Of a DNA stretch of 64,000 bases, positions 37,198-45,201 are shown one piece after another; within the stretch, counting starts at the first letter, position 1, and the number at the start of each line of letters is the position of its first letter. Below the pieces are notes generated by a model. The model was not told the origin of the DNA and made no database searches. It saw nothing but the letters and a program-made list of their open reading frames with translations. The translations under genes and the position numbers were made by a program. Source of the stretch: Actinomarinicola tropica (GTDB lineage Bacteria; Actinomycetota; Acidimicrobiia; Acidimicrobiales; SKKL01); the NCBI RefSeq assembly GCF_009650215.1, contig NZ_CP045851.1:248001-312000 (forward strand), read 5' to 3'.

Positions 37198-38514
37198 GTG
37201 CTGTCCACCTTGAAGAACATGGTGAAGGTCAAGGACCTCCGCCAGAAGATCGGCTTCACCGTGCTGCTGCTGGCGGTGTACCGGTTCGGCGCCCACGTGC
37301 CCGTCCCCGGCATCGACCTGGACGCGCTCAGCGCCCTCCGGGACCAGGCCGACGGCGGCGGCGCGCTCGCCTTCCTGCGCCTGTTCTCCGGTGGCGCGCT
37401 CACCAACTTCTCGGTGTTCGCGCTCGGCATCATGCCGTACATCACCTCGTCGATCATCATGCAGATCCTGACGGTGGTGATCCCCCGGCTCGAGCAGTGG
37501 CAGCAGCAGGGGGCGGTCGGTCAGCGCAAGATCACCCAGTGGACGCGCTACCTCACGATCGCCATCGCCGTCCTCCAGTCCACGAGCTTCACGTTCCTCT
37601 TCGCGAACGGCGGCGGCGGCCTGGTGCAGGACCAGCCGAACTTCAACATCCTCACCGAGTTCACCGTGCCCCGCGTGCTGCTCATCGTCATCACGATGAC
37701 CGCCGGCACCGCCCTCATCATGTGGATGGGTGAGACGATCACCCAGCGGGGCATCGGCAACGGCATGTCGCTCATCATCTTCGCCTCGGTCATCTCGACC
37801 TTCCCGGGCCAGGGGGCGCAGATCCAGGCCGAGAGCGGCAACGTCGTGCTCGCCGGCGTCATCGCCATCCTCGTCGTCATCCTGGTGGCGATCGTGTTCG
37901 TCGAGCAGGGCCAGCGCCGCATCCCCGTCCAGTTCGCGAAGCGGGTGGTCGGGCGTCGGATGTACGGCGGGCAGAACACCTACATCCCGCTGAAGGTCAA
38001 CCAGTCGGGCGTCATCCCGGTGATCTTCGCCAGCTCGGTGCTCTACCTGCCGATCCTCGCCGCCCAGGTGCTGCCCACCACCGGGTGGGGCGACTCGGTC
38101 CGACGCTGGATCGACGCCAACCTGCTCGTGGCCGACAACATCTTCTACATCGTGATCTTCGGCCTGCTCATCGTCGGCTTCGCCTACTTCTACACGGCGA
38201 TCCAGTTCGACCCGGCCAAGCAGGCCGACACGCTGCGCAAGCAGGGCGGCTTCGTGCCCGGCATCCGTCCAGGGCCCCAGACCGAGAAGTACCTCGGGAA
38301 GATCCTCTCCCGCATCACCCTCCCCGGCGCGCTCTTCATCGCCGCGGTGGCGCTGGTGCCGAACATCATCCTCTCCGTCGTGGTCGGCAACGACCAGGCC
38401 AACTCGGCGTTCGGCGGCATCTCGCTGCTCATCGCCGCCGGCGTGGCCCTCGAGACGATGAAGCAGATCGACAGCCAGCTCATGATGCGCAACTACGAGG
38501 GGTTCCTGAAGTGA
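37198..38514 (+). CDS. secY: Preprotein translocase subunit SecY
   Basis: SecY forms the protein-conducting channel. The 438-residue product has about ten membrane segments. Conserved regions are RFGAHVPVPGIDL, FALGIMPYITSSIIMQILT, GNGMSLIIFA, QRRIPVQFAKR (cytoplasmic loop C5 region) and MKQIDSQLMMRNYEGFLK at the end. GTG 37198 is preceded by GGAAAGGCGAGG. Its stop overlaps adk (GTGA). Confidence 0.97.
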   Translation: MLSTLKNMVKVKDLRQKIGFTVLLLAVYRFGAHVPVPGIDLDALSALRDQADGGGALAFLRLFSGGALTNFSVFALGIMPYITSSIIMQILTVVIPRLEQWQQQGAVGQRKITQWTRYLTIAIAVLQSTSFTFLFANGGGGLVQDQPNFNILTEFTVPRVLLIVITMTAGTALIMWMGETITQRGIGNGMSLIIFASVISTFPGQGAQIQAESGNVVLAGVIAILVVILVAIVFVEQGQRRIPVQFAKRVVGRRMYGGQNTYIPLKVNQSGVIPVIFASSVLYLPILAAQVLPTTGWGDSVRRWIDANLLVADNIFYIVIFGLLIVGFAYFYTAIQFDPAKQADTLRKQGGFVPGIRPGPQTEKYLGKILSRITLPGALFIAAVALVPNIILSVVVGNDQANSAFGGISLLIAAGVALETMKQIDSQLMMRNYEGFLK

Positions 38515-39086
38515 CTGCCGTCCGTCTCGTCCTGCTCGGTCGCCAGGGTGCGGGGAAGGGCACGCAAGCCGTGCGCCTCGCCGACCACTACGGCGCCCCC
38601 CACATCTCCACCGGCGACATGTTCCGCGCCGCGGTGGCGGAGGAGACCGAGCTCGGCGTGCGGGCCAAGGAGATCATGGACCGGGGCGACCTGGTGCCCG
38701 ACGAGATCACCATCGGCATCGTGCGGGAGCGCCTGGCGAAGGACGACGCCCGCAGCAGCGGCTTCCTCCTCGACGGCTTCCCGCGCACCGTCGCCCAGGC
38801 CGAGTCGCTCGAGGACCTGGCCGCGCCGCTCGGCGGGCTGCACGCCGTCGTCAACATCGACGTGCCCCTCGACGAGGTCCGCGAGCGCATGCGCCAGCGT
38901 GGTCGGGCCGACGACACCGACGAGGCCATCGACCGCCGCCTCGAGCTCTACGAGCGCGAGACCCAGCCCCTCATCTCCTTCTACGAGGACAAGGGCCTGA
39001 TGGTCACCGTCGACGGCCTCGGCACGATGGACGAGGTGTTCGCTCGCCTCGTCGCCGCGATCGACGAGGTGAAGGGCCGATCCTGA
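38511..39086 (+). CDS. adk: Adenylate kinase
   Basis: Adk interconverts AMP+ATP and 2 ADP. The 191-residue product is the short-LID, zinc-free type common in Actinobacteria. The P-loop is GRQGAGKGT (K16), with Gln where most families have Pro. The AMP-binding part has STGDMFRAAV and GFLLDGFPRTVAQAE, and the LID region reads RMRQRGRADDTDEAIDRRLELY. GTG 38511 overlaps the secY stop. Its stop overlaps the apparent CTG start of map. Confidence 0.96.
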   Translation: MTAVRLVLLGRQGAGKGTQAVRLADHYGAPHISTGDMFRAAVAEETELGVRAKEIMDRGDLVPDEITIGIVRERLAKDDARSSGFLLDGFPRTVAQAESLEDLAAPLGGLHAVVNIDVPLDEVRERMRQRGRADDTDEAIDRRLELYERETQPLISFYEDKGLMVTVDGLGTMDEVFARLVAAIDEVKGRS

Positions 39087-39850
39087 AGCGCTCCAGCGGG
39101 CTGCCGCGCCGCTCGGCGGCGGACCTCGCCACGATGCGGCGCGCCGGTCGGGTCGTCGCCGAGATGCACGAGCGCACGCGCGCCGCGCTGCGGCCCGGCG
39201 TCACCACCGGCGAGCTCGACCGCATCGCCCGCGACGTCCTCGAGCGCCGCGGCGCCAGCTCCAACTTCCTCGGCTACGGCAACCCGCCGTTCCCGGGTGT
39301 GATCTGCGCCTCGCCCAACGACGTCATCGTGCACGGCATCCCCGGCGACCGGGTGCTCGAGGACGGCGACATCGTCTCGATCGACTGCGGCGCGATCGTC
39401 GAGGGTTGGCACGCCGACGCCGCGTACACCGCACCGGTCGGTGACGCCGACCCCGAGGCGCTGCGGCTCATCGAGGTCACCGAGGCGGCCCTCGCCGCCG
39501 GCCTCGCCCAGCTCGTCCCCGGGCGGCAGATGGGCGACCTCGGCCACGCCATCGCCTCGGTCGCCGAGTCCGCTGGGTTCAGCATCGTGCGCGACTACGT
39601 CGGGCACGGCATCGGGCGCGCCATGCACGAGCGCCCCGACGTGCCCAACTACGGCCAGCCCGGCACCGGCCTCACCTTCGCCGAGGGCAACACGTTCGCG
39701 GTGGAGCCGATGGTCAACATGGGCGGGCCCGAGGCCGATCTGCTGGACGACGACTGGACCGTGGCCACCGCCGACGGGCGCTGGTCGGCCCACGCCGAGC
39801 ACACCGTCGTGGTCACCGCCGACGGCCCCGAGATCCTCACCCGACCGTGA
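39083..39850 (+). CDS. map: Methionine aminopeptidase, type I, apparent CTG start
   Basis: MetAP removes the initiator Met. Metal ligands are visible as Asp in SIDCGA, Asp in HADAAYT, His in GHGIGRAMHE, Glu in VEPMVN and Glu in HAEHTVVV. The first ATG (39134) begins at MRRAGRVVAEMH, which would lose the 13-17 residues that normally precede this motif. The frame is open back to CTG 39083, which overlaps the adk stop as CTGA, with AAGGG 6-7 bases upstream, and restores a normal N-terminus (LKRSSGLPRRSAADLAT). I therefore prefer 39083 (255 residues). No ATG, GTG or TTG is available in between. Confidence 0.85.
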   Translation: MKRSSGLPRRSAADLATMRRAGRVVAEMHERTRAALRPGVTTGELDRIARDVLERRGASSNFLGYGNPPFPGVICASPNDVIVHGIPGDRVLEDGDIVSIDCGAIVEGWHADAAYTAPVGDADPEALRLIEVTEAALAAGLAQLVPGRQMGDLGHAIASVAESAGFSIVRDYVGHGIGRAMHERPDVPNYGQPGTGLTFAEGNTFAVEPMVNMGGPEADLLDDDWTVATADGRWSAHAEHTVVVTADGPEILTRP

Positions 39851-39918
39851 GCGCCTGCCGCCACCGCCGCGCCGAGGGCGCGCGACCGGGGAGTCTGCCA
39901 CACCGCGACGCCGCGGAG

Positions 39919-39947
39919 TTGGACTCATCGGGTGAGCGCGCTAACGT
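39919..39947 (+). promoter_or_regulatory. Candidate promoter of infA-rpmJ-rpsM operon
   Basis: TTGGAC (39919-39924) and TAACGT (39942-39947) are 17 bases apart, a strong SigA-like match. The predicted leader is about 108 bases and contains two hairpins just upstream of the infA ribosome-binding site. Confidence 0.6.
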
Positions 39948-39999
39948 ACCCCTTCGGCCCTGCGCCGGGTCGGTTCGCGCCGCCCGTCGCCCGTCCCAC

Positions 40000-40032
40000 G
40001 TGGGGCGCCGCCCCACTGGCGGCGTGGCCGCC
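40000..40032 (+). promoter_or_regulatory. Twin hairpins in infA leader
   Basis: GTGGGGC (40000-40006) pairs with GCCCCAC (40010-40016), and GGCGGC (40018-40023) pairs with GCCGCC (40027-40032). They end 18 bases before GGAGG (40051-40055) and could affect infA translation. Confidence 0.4.
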
Positions 40033-40061
40033 GTTGTACCGGTCCGAGCTGGAGGACAGTC

Positions 40062-40286
40062 ATAGCTAAGCCCAAGGAAGACGCGATCGTTCTCGAGGGA
40101 ACGGTCATCGAGCCGCTCCCGAACGCCATGTTCCGGGTCGAGCTCGAGAACGGCCACAAGGTGCTGGCCCACATCTCCGGGAAGATGCGCATGCACTACA
40201 TCCGCATCCTGCCCGGCGATCGCGTCCAGGTGGAGCTGACTCCCTACGACCTGACCCGCGGTCGGATCACCTACCGCTACAAGTGA
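40062..40286 (+). CDS. infA: Translation initiation factor IF-1, apparent ATA start codon
   Basis: IF-1 binds the 30S A site during initiation. The frame gives 74 residues that match the family end to end: [38 protein letters not shown], ending [11 protein letters not shown]. The position of the initiator Met is occupied by ATA (40062-40064). GGAGG at 40051-40055 lies 6 bases upstream, which is ideal. The frame upstream has no ATG, GTG or TTG back to the stop at 39942-39944. The first in-frame ATG (in NAMFRV) would remove a third of the OB fold. Starting at ATA is therefore the best reading, unless the base call is wrong. Confidence 0.9.
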   Translation: MAKPKEDAIVLEGTVIEPLPNAMFRVELENGHKVLAHISGKMRMHYIRILPGDRVQVELTPYDLTRGRITYRYK

Positions 40287-40344
40287 CCCGTCCCGGCCCC
40301 CGGGACACACCGGCGCCCGTCGGCGCCCCAGAGAAGGACCTCAG

Positions 40345-40458
40345 ATGAAGGTACGACCGAGCGTCAAGAAGATGTGCGACAACTGCAAGGTGATCCGCCG
40401 TCACGGACGCGTCCGGGTCATCTGCACGAACCCGCGGCACAAGCAGAGGCAAGGCTGA
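40345..40458 (+). CDS. rpmJ: 50S ribosomal protein L36
   Basis: L36 is the smallest 50S protein. The 37-residue product [19 protein letters not shown]... has the zinc ligands C11, C14, C27 and H32 and ends in KQRQG. GAGAAGGA precedes ATG 40345. It sits between infA and rpsM, as in most bacteria. Confidence 0.97.
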   Translation: MKVRPSVKKMCDNCKVIRRHGRVRVICTNPRHKQRQG

Positions 40459-40459
40459 C

Positions 40460-40837
40460 ATGGCACGAATCTCCGGCGTCGACATCCCCCGCGAGAAGCG
40501 GCTGGTGATCTCGCTCACCTACATCTACGGCGTGGGCCCCACCAAGGCCTCCGAGATCTGCGAGGCCACCGGGATCGACCAGAGCACCCGCGTGCGCGAC
40601 CTCACCGACGAGGAGGTGACGCGCATCCGCAACTGGATCGACGCGAACCTCAAGGTCGAGGGCGACCTGCGCCGCGAGGTGTCCCAGGACATCAAGCGCA
40701 AGATGGAGATCGGCTGCTACCAGGGCCTCCGCCACCGCAAGGGGCTCCCGGTCCGCGGCCAGCGCACCCACACCAACGCCCGCACCCGCAAGGGCCCGAA
40801 GAAGACCGTCGCGGGCAAGAAGAAGGTTCGCAAGTAG
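40460..40837 (+). CDS. rpsM: 30S ribosomal protein S13
   Basis: S13 contacts the P-site tRNA and 50S subunit. The 125-residue product shows [23 protein letters not shown] and the basic tail [26 protein letters not shown]. It starts 1 base after rpmJ. Confidence 0.97.
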   Translation: MARISGVDIPREKRLVISLTYIYGVGPTKASEICEATGIDQSTRVRDLTDEEVTRIRNWIDANLKVEGDLRREVSQDIKRKMEIGCYQGLRHRKGLPVRGQRTHTNARTRKGPKKTVAGKKKVRK

Positions 40838-40881
40838 TGAACCCGACCACCTCGATCCACACCCCCCTGGAGTACTGACCG

Positions 40882-41280
40882 ATGGCCAAGCCCAAGCCCG
40901 GGGGCCGGCGTCCCCGCAAGCGCGAGCGCAAGAACGTCACCTACGGCGTCGCGCACATCAAGAGCTCGTTCAACAACACGATCATCGCGATCTCCGACCA
41001 GGACGGGAACACGCTGTCGTGGGCCTCGGCCGGCAACGTCGGCTTCAAGGGCTCGAAGAAGTCCACCCCCTACGCCGCGCAGATGGCCGCCGAGAAGTGC
41101 GCCCGCGCCGCGATGGAGCACGGCGTCCGCAAGGTCGACGTCGTGGTGAAGGGCCCGGGCTCCGGTCGCGAGACCGCGATCCGGTCCATCCAGCAGGCGG
41201 GCATCGAGGTCACCGGGATCAAGGACGTCACGCCGGTCCCGCACAACGGTTGCCGCCCCCCGAAGCGGCGGAGGGTCTGA
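40882..41280 (+). CDS. rpsK: 30S ribosomal protein S11
   Basis: S11 lies on the 30S platform. The 132-residue product contains [34 protein letters not shown] and the C-terminal [18 protein letters not shown] 44-base spacer separates it from rpsM, and rpsD begins 1 base downstream. Confidence 0.97.
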   Translation: MAKPKPGGRRPRKRERKNVTYGVAHIKSSFNNTIIAISDQDGNTLSWASAGNVGFKGSKKSTPYAAQMAAEKCARAAMEHGVRKVDVVVKGPGSGRETAIRSIQQAGIEVTGIKDVTPVPHNGCRPPKRRRV

Positions 41281-41281
41281 C

Positions 41282-41899
41282 ATGTCGCGCTACACCGGTC
41301 CGAAGGCTCGCGTGTCCCGGCGCCTCGGCGCCAACATCTGGGGCACCCAGGGCGAGAACAAGGCGATGGAGAAGCGGCCCTACCCGCCGGGTGAGCACGG
41401 CCGCACCCGCCGCCGGGGCAACGCCTCCGAGTACCTCCTCCAGCTCCAGGAGAAGCAGAAGGCTCGCTTCTCCTACGGGCTCACCGAGCGGCAGTTCCGC
41501 AACCTCTACAAGGAGGCGAGCCGCAAGGAGGGCGTGACGGGCGAGAACATGCTGCGCTTCCTCGAGCTGCGCCTCGACAACGTCGTCTACCGCGCCGGCT
41601 GGGCCGCGACGCGTCCGCAGGCTCGGCAGTTCGTGAGCCACGGCCACGTGAAGGTGAACGGCAAGCGGGTGGACATCCCGAGCTACCGCGTCCGCAAGGG
41701 CGATGTCGTGGAGCTGAAGGACAAGTCCCGCGAGATGGTCACCGTGACCTGGAACCTCGACGTGCTCGGCCGCACCCCGCCGCCGTGGATCGAGGCAGCC
41801 GACGGCGGCTTCCAGATCACCGTGCGCGAGCTGCCGCTGCGCGAGCACATCGACGTGCCCGTCCGCGAGCAGCTCATCGTCGAGCTCTACAGCAAGTAA
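41282..41899 (+). CDS. rpsD: 30S ribosomal protein S4
   Basis: S4 nucleates 30S assembly. The 205-residue product has the S4 RNA-binding domain (LRFLELRLDNVVYRAGWAATRPQARQFVSHGH) and KRPYPPGEHGRTRR. It lacks the N-terminal zinc cysteines, so it is the C-minus type. Its position before rpoA is standard. Confidence 0.97.
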   Translation: MSRYTGPKARVSRRLGANIWGTQGENKAMEKRPYPPGEHGRTRRRGNASEYLLQLQEKQKARFSYGLTERQFRNLYKEASRKEGVTGENMLRFLELRLDNVVYRAGWAATRPQARQFVSHGHVKVNGKRVDIPSYRVRKGDVVELKDKSREMVTVTWNLDVLGRTPPPWIEAADGGFQITVRELPLREHIDVPVREQLIVELYSK

Positions 41900-41947
41900 C
41901 CGCCCGGCTCCCCGCCACCCCGTCCGTTCGCGAGAGGTTCTCCGCAC

Positions 41948-42886
41948 ATGCTCGTCATCCAGCGCCCCTCGGTCGAGGCCATCGGCGACGGCGACACGCC
42001 CCGCGCGCTGTTCGCCATCAGCCCGCTCGAGCCCGGCTTCGGCTACACCATCGGCAATTCGCTGCGCCGCACCCTGCTGTCGTCGATCCCCGGCGCCGCC
42101 GTCACCCAGGTGCGCTTCGACAGCGCCCTGCACGAGTTCGACACCATCCCCGGTGTCACCGAGGACGCCACCGACATCATCCTCAACCTGAAGGACCTCG
42201 TCCTGAAGGTCCACACCGACGAGCCCGTCACCCTGCGCCTCGACGTGGCCGGCCCCCGCACCGTCACCGCCGGCGACATCGAGCCCACCGCCGACGTCGA
42301 GGTCCTCAACCCCGAGCTCGAGATCGCGACGCTCGACGACAACGGCCGCCTGGCCCTCGACATCACCGTCGCCAAGGGCCGGGGCTACGCCACCGCGGAG
42401 AAGAACAAGACCTCCTCCACGATCGGCGTCATCCCCGTCGACTCGATCTTCTCGCCGGTCCGCCGGGTCACCTTCGACGTCGAGCCGACCCGCGTCGAGC
42501 AGTCGACCGAGTACGACCGGCTGGTGCTCGACATCGAGACCGACGGCTCGATCACGGCGCGCGAGGCCCTGGCCTCCGCCGGCGCCACGCTCCGCTCGCT
42601 CGTCCAGCTCGTCGAGGAGATGAGCGACGAGCCGCAGGGCCTCGAGCTCGGCGAGGTCGGCCCCACCGGGTCCGGCTCGCCCGACCTCGACCTCCCGATC
42701 GAGGACCTCGACCTGTCCGAGCGTCCCCGCAACTGCCTCAAGCGCGCCCAGGTCAACACCGTGGGCGAGCTCCTCCAGAAGTCCGAGGATGACCTGCTGG
42801 CCATCACGAACTTCGGCCAGAAGTCGCTCGACGAGGTCATCGTCAAGCTCGATGAGCGGGGCCTGTCGCTCCGCGGCAAGGACTGA
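41948..42886 (+). CDS. rpoA: DNA-directed RNA polymerase alpha subunit
   Basis: The alpha dimer starts assembly of RNA polymerase, and its C-terminal domain contacts UP elements and activators. The 312-residue product has the N-terminal assembly domain (PLEPGFGYTIGNSLRRTLLSSIPG) and the C-terminal domain (RPRNCLKRAQVNTVGELLQKSEDDLLAI). The two are joined by an acidic linker near residues 230-250. GAGAGG precedes ATG 41948. Confidence 0.97.
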   Translation: MLVIQRPSVEAIGDGDTPRALFAISPLEPGFGYTIGNSLRRTLLSSIPGAAVTQVRFDSALHEFDTIPGVTEDATDIILNLKDLVLKVHTDEPVTLRLDVAGPRTVTAGDIEPTADVEVLNPELEIATLDDNGRLALDITVAKGRGYATAEKNKTSSTIGVIPVDSIFSPVRRVTFDVEPTRVEQSTEYDRLVLDIETDGSITAREALASAGATLRSLVQLVEEMSDEPQGLELGEVGPTGSGSPDLDLPIEDLDLSERPRNCLKRAQVNTVGELLQKSEDDLLAITNFGQKSLDEVIVKLDERGLSLRGKD

Positions 42887-42892
42887 CCTGCC

Positions 42893-43246
42893 ATGCCTGC
42901 CACCCCGAAGAAGGGCCGCCGGTTCGGCGGCGACGCCGCTCACCAGCGGCTCATGATGGCCAACCTCGTCGCGTCGCTGATCGCGGCCGAGGGCATCGTC
43001 ACCACCGAGGCCAAGGCCAAGGCCCTGCGCCCGGTCGCCGAGAAGATGATCACCAAGGCCAAGAAGGGCGGCATCCACAACCGCCGCCAGGTCGTGGCGT
43101 TCCTCGGTGACGAAGAGGTCGCGGCCAAGCTGTTCGACGAGGTCGGCCCTCGCTACGCCGATCGTCCGGGCGGCTACACCCGCATCCTCAAGCTCGGGAC
43201 GCGCTCGGGCGACAACGCCCCGACGGCGCGCATCGAGCTGGTCTAG
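42893..43246 (+). CDS. rplQ: 50S ribosomal protein L17
   Basis: L17 lies near the tunnel exit. The 117-residue product has [22 protein letters not shown] and [26 protein letters not shown], as in the family. It lacks the long tail of some actinobacterial L17 proteins. It starts 6 bases after rpoA and is followed by truA. Confidence 0.97.
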   Translation: MPATPKKGRRFGGDAAHQRLMMANLVASLIAAEGIVTTEAKAKALRPVAEKMITKAKKGGIHNRRQVVAFLGDEEVAAKLFDEVGPRYADRPGGYTRILKLGTRSGDNAPTARIELV

Positions 43247-43267
43247 GAGCCGAGCCGGGCGTCGGCC

Positions 43268-44113
43268 GTGCCGGACCCCGGCTACGAGAGCCCGACCCTG
43301 TTCGACCTCTCGACCCCCGACGAGCCGGAGACCTCCGGACCCGTCGCACGCGTCCGCATGGTCGTCGCCTACGACGGCGCCCCCTTCCACGGCTTCGCCC
43401 CCAACGCCGGGGTGCGCACCGTCGGGGGCGACCTCGCCGCCGCGCTCGGCCGCCTGCTCGGGCGCACGGTCGAGCTGACCGTCGCCGGACGCACCGACAA
43501 GGGCGTCCACGCCCACGGCAACGTGGTGAGCTTCGACGCGCCCGCCGAGGGCCTCGACCCGCAGGCCCTGCGGGACGCGCTCAACAAGATGCTCCAGCCC
43601 CACGTCGCCGTGCGCCACGCCGCGGTCGCGCCCGACGGGTTCGACGCCCGGTTCTCGGCCACGGCCCGGACGTACCGCTACACGGTGCTCAACCGCGACG
43701 TGCCCGACCCGCTGCTCGCCGACCGCTCCTGGTTCGTCGACGCCCCGCTCGACCTGGCGGCGATGCGCCTCGCCTGCGATCCGCTCATCGGCGAGCACGA
43801 CTTCACGTCGTTCTGCCGCAAGCCCAAGCGCACCGACGGCGCCGATCCCGTCATGGTGCGGCGGGTGCGGTCGGCCCGGTGGGACGACCTCGGCGATGGC
43901 CTCCTGCGGTTCGAGATCCGGGCCAACGCCTTCTGCCACCAGATGGTCCGCAGCATCGTCGGCCTGCTGGTCGAGGTCGGGCTCGGCCGCCGCCACGCGG
44001 GTGACGTGCTCGGCGTGATCCGGGCCCGGGACCGCCACGCCGCCGGGCGCCTTGCGCCGCCGCAGGGCCTCGTCCTGTGGCACGTCGAGCTCGGGGAGGG
44101 GTCGGCCGATTAG
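43268..44113 (+). CDS. truA: tRNA pseudouridine(38-40) synthase TruA
   Basis: TruA makes pseudouridine at tRNA positions 38-40. The catalytic Asp is D77 in AGRTDKGVHAHG. The other family blocks are FDARFSATARTYRYTVLN and NAFCHQMVRSIVGLLVEVG. The 281-residue product has about 35 extra N-terminal residues before the fold begins at RVRMVVAYDGAPF. GTG 43268 is 21 bases after rplQ; the later in-frame ATG (in RMVVAYDG) is less likely but possible. Confidence 0.95.
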   Translation: MPDPGYESPTLFDLSTPDEPETSGPVARVRMVVAYDGAPFHGFAPNAGVRTVGGDLAAALGRLLGRTVELTVAGRTDKGVHAHGNVVSFDAPAEGLDPQALRDALNKMLQPHVAVRHAAVAPDGFDARFSATARTYRYTVLNRDVPDPLLADRSWFVDAPLDLAAMRLACDPLIGEHDFTSFCRKPKRTDGADPVMVRRVRSARWDDLGDGLLRFEIRANAFCHQMVRSIVGLLVEVGLGRRHAGDVLGVIRARDRHAAGRLAPPQGLVLWHVELGEGSAD

Positions 44114-44152
44114 CAGGTGCGCCAGCCCGAGGGGGGATGGTTTGTCCCGCGT

Positions 44153-44182
44153 TTGCCCCTAGCCTGACCCCGGGCCTAGAGT
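44153..44182 (+). promoter_or_regulatory. Candidate promoter of rplM-rpsI
   Basis: TTGCCC (44153-44158) and TAGAGT (44177-44182) are 18 bases apart, in the 155-base gap after truA. This would separate rplM-rpsI from the alpha operon. Confidence 0.5.
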
Positions 44183-44268
44183 TTCCCGTTGCCTTGGCGC
44201 CGGCGCGCTCGTCCCCCGACGGAGACGCCCGGCCCGTCCCGATCGAACGTTCACCAGGAAGTCCACGC

Positions 44269-44718
44269 GTGCGCACCTTCACCCCTCGCCCAGCCGACAT
44301 CCAGCGCAGCTGGTACGTCGTCGACGCCGAAGACCTCGTCCTCGGTCGGGTCGCCACCGAGGTGGCTCGCGTCCTGCGGGGCAAGCACAAGCCGATCTTC
44401 GCCCCCCACGTCGACACCGGCGACCACGTCATCATCGTGAACGCCGACAAGGTCGTCCTCACCTCGAACAAGGCGGAGAGCAAGCGCGTCTACCGCCACA
44501 GCGGGTTCCCCGGCGGCATCCGCTCCCGCTCCTTCGGCGAGGAGCTCGCCCGGTCGCCCGAGGACACCGTGCGCCGCACCGTGCGGGGCATGCTCCCGAA
44601 GAACCGCCTCGGCCGCGCCCAGCTGAAGAAGCTGAAGGTCTACGCCGGCCCGACGCACCCCCACGCCGCCCAGAACCCGCAGCCGCTCGTCATCGACGGC
44701 GCCCGTCGCGCTGTCTGA
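44269..44718 (+). CDS. rplM: 50S ribosomal protein L13
   Basis: L13 is an early 50S assembly protein. The 149-residue product contains [30 protein letters not shown] and [26 protein letters not shown] 44269 ([12 protein letters not shown]) matches the usual actinobacterial start, and AGGA lies 9 bases upstream. Confidence 0.96.
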   Translation: MRTFTPRPADIQRSWYVVDAEDLVLGRVATEVARVLRGKHKPIFAPHVDTGDHVIIVNADKVVLTSNKAESKRVYRHSGFPGGIRSRSFGEELARSPEDTVRRTVRGMLPKNRLGRAQLKKLKVYAGPTHPHAAQNPQPLVIDGARRAV

Positions 44719-44753
44719 TCGCCCGACAGCCTGAACCAGAGGTCGCTTCCCGC

Positions 44754-45146
44754 ATGCCTTCGCCCCTCGTGCAGTCCACCGGTCGCCGCAAGGAGGCCGT
44801 CGCTCGCGTCCGCATCCGTCCCGGTTCGGGCACCATCACCGCGAACGGCCGTCCGATCGAGGAGTACTTCCCGACCGAGACGCACCGGATGATCCTCAGC
44901 GAGCCGCTGAAGATCACCGAGACCGCCGACGTGTACGACGTGGACGCCACCCTCCACGGTGGCGGCCCCACCGGCCAGGCGGGCGCGTTCCGCATGGGCA
45001 TCGCCCGGGCCCTGGTCGAGATCGACGCCGACCTCCGCCCGGTGCTCAAGCGGGCCGGCTTCCTCACTCGCGACGCCCGCGAGAAGGAGTCCAAGAAGTA
45101 CGGCCTGAAGAAGGCCCGCAAGGCGCCCCAGTACTCCAAGCGCTGA
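44754..45146 (+). CDS. rpsI: 30S ribosomal protein S9
   Basis: S9 has a C-terminal tail that reaches the P-site tRNA. The 130-residue product has [38 protein letters not shown] and the basic end [17 protein letters not shown] with the terminal Lys-Arg. It is paired with rplM as in most bacteria; glmM follows 55 bases later. Confidence 0.97.
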   Translation: MPSPLVQSTGRRKEAVARVRIRPGSGTITANGRPIEEYFPTETHRMILSEPLKITETADVYDVDATLHGGGPTGQAGAFRMGIARALVEIDADLRPVLKRAGFLTRDAREKESKKYGLKKARKAPQYSKR

Positions 45147-45201
45147 GCGCGCTGCTCGTCGGGCTACGTCGCGTGGTCCGGGCGGCGAGCAGGGAGGCCT
45201 G

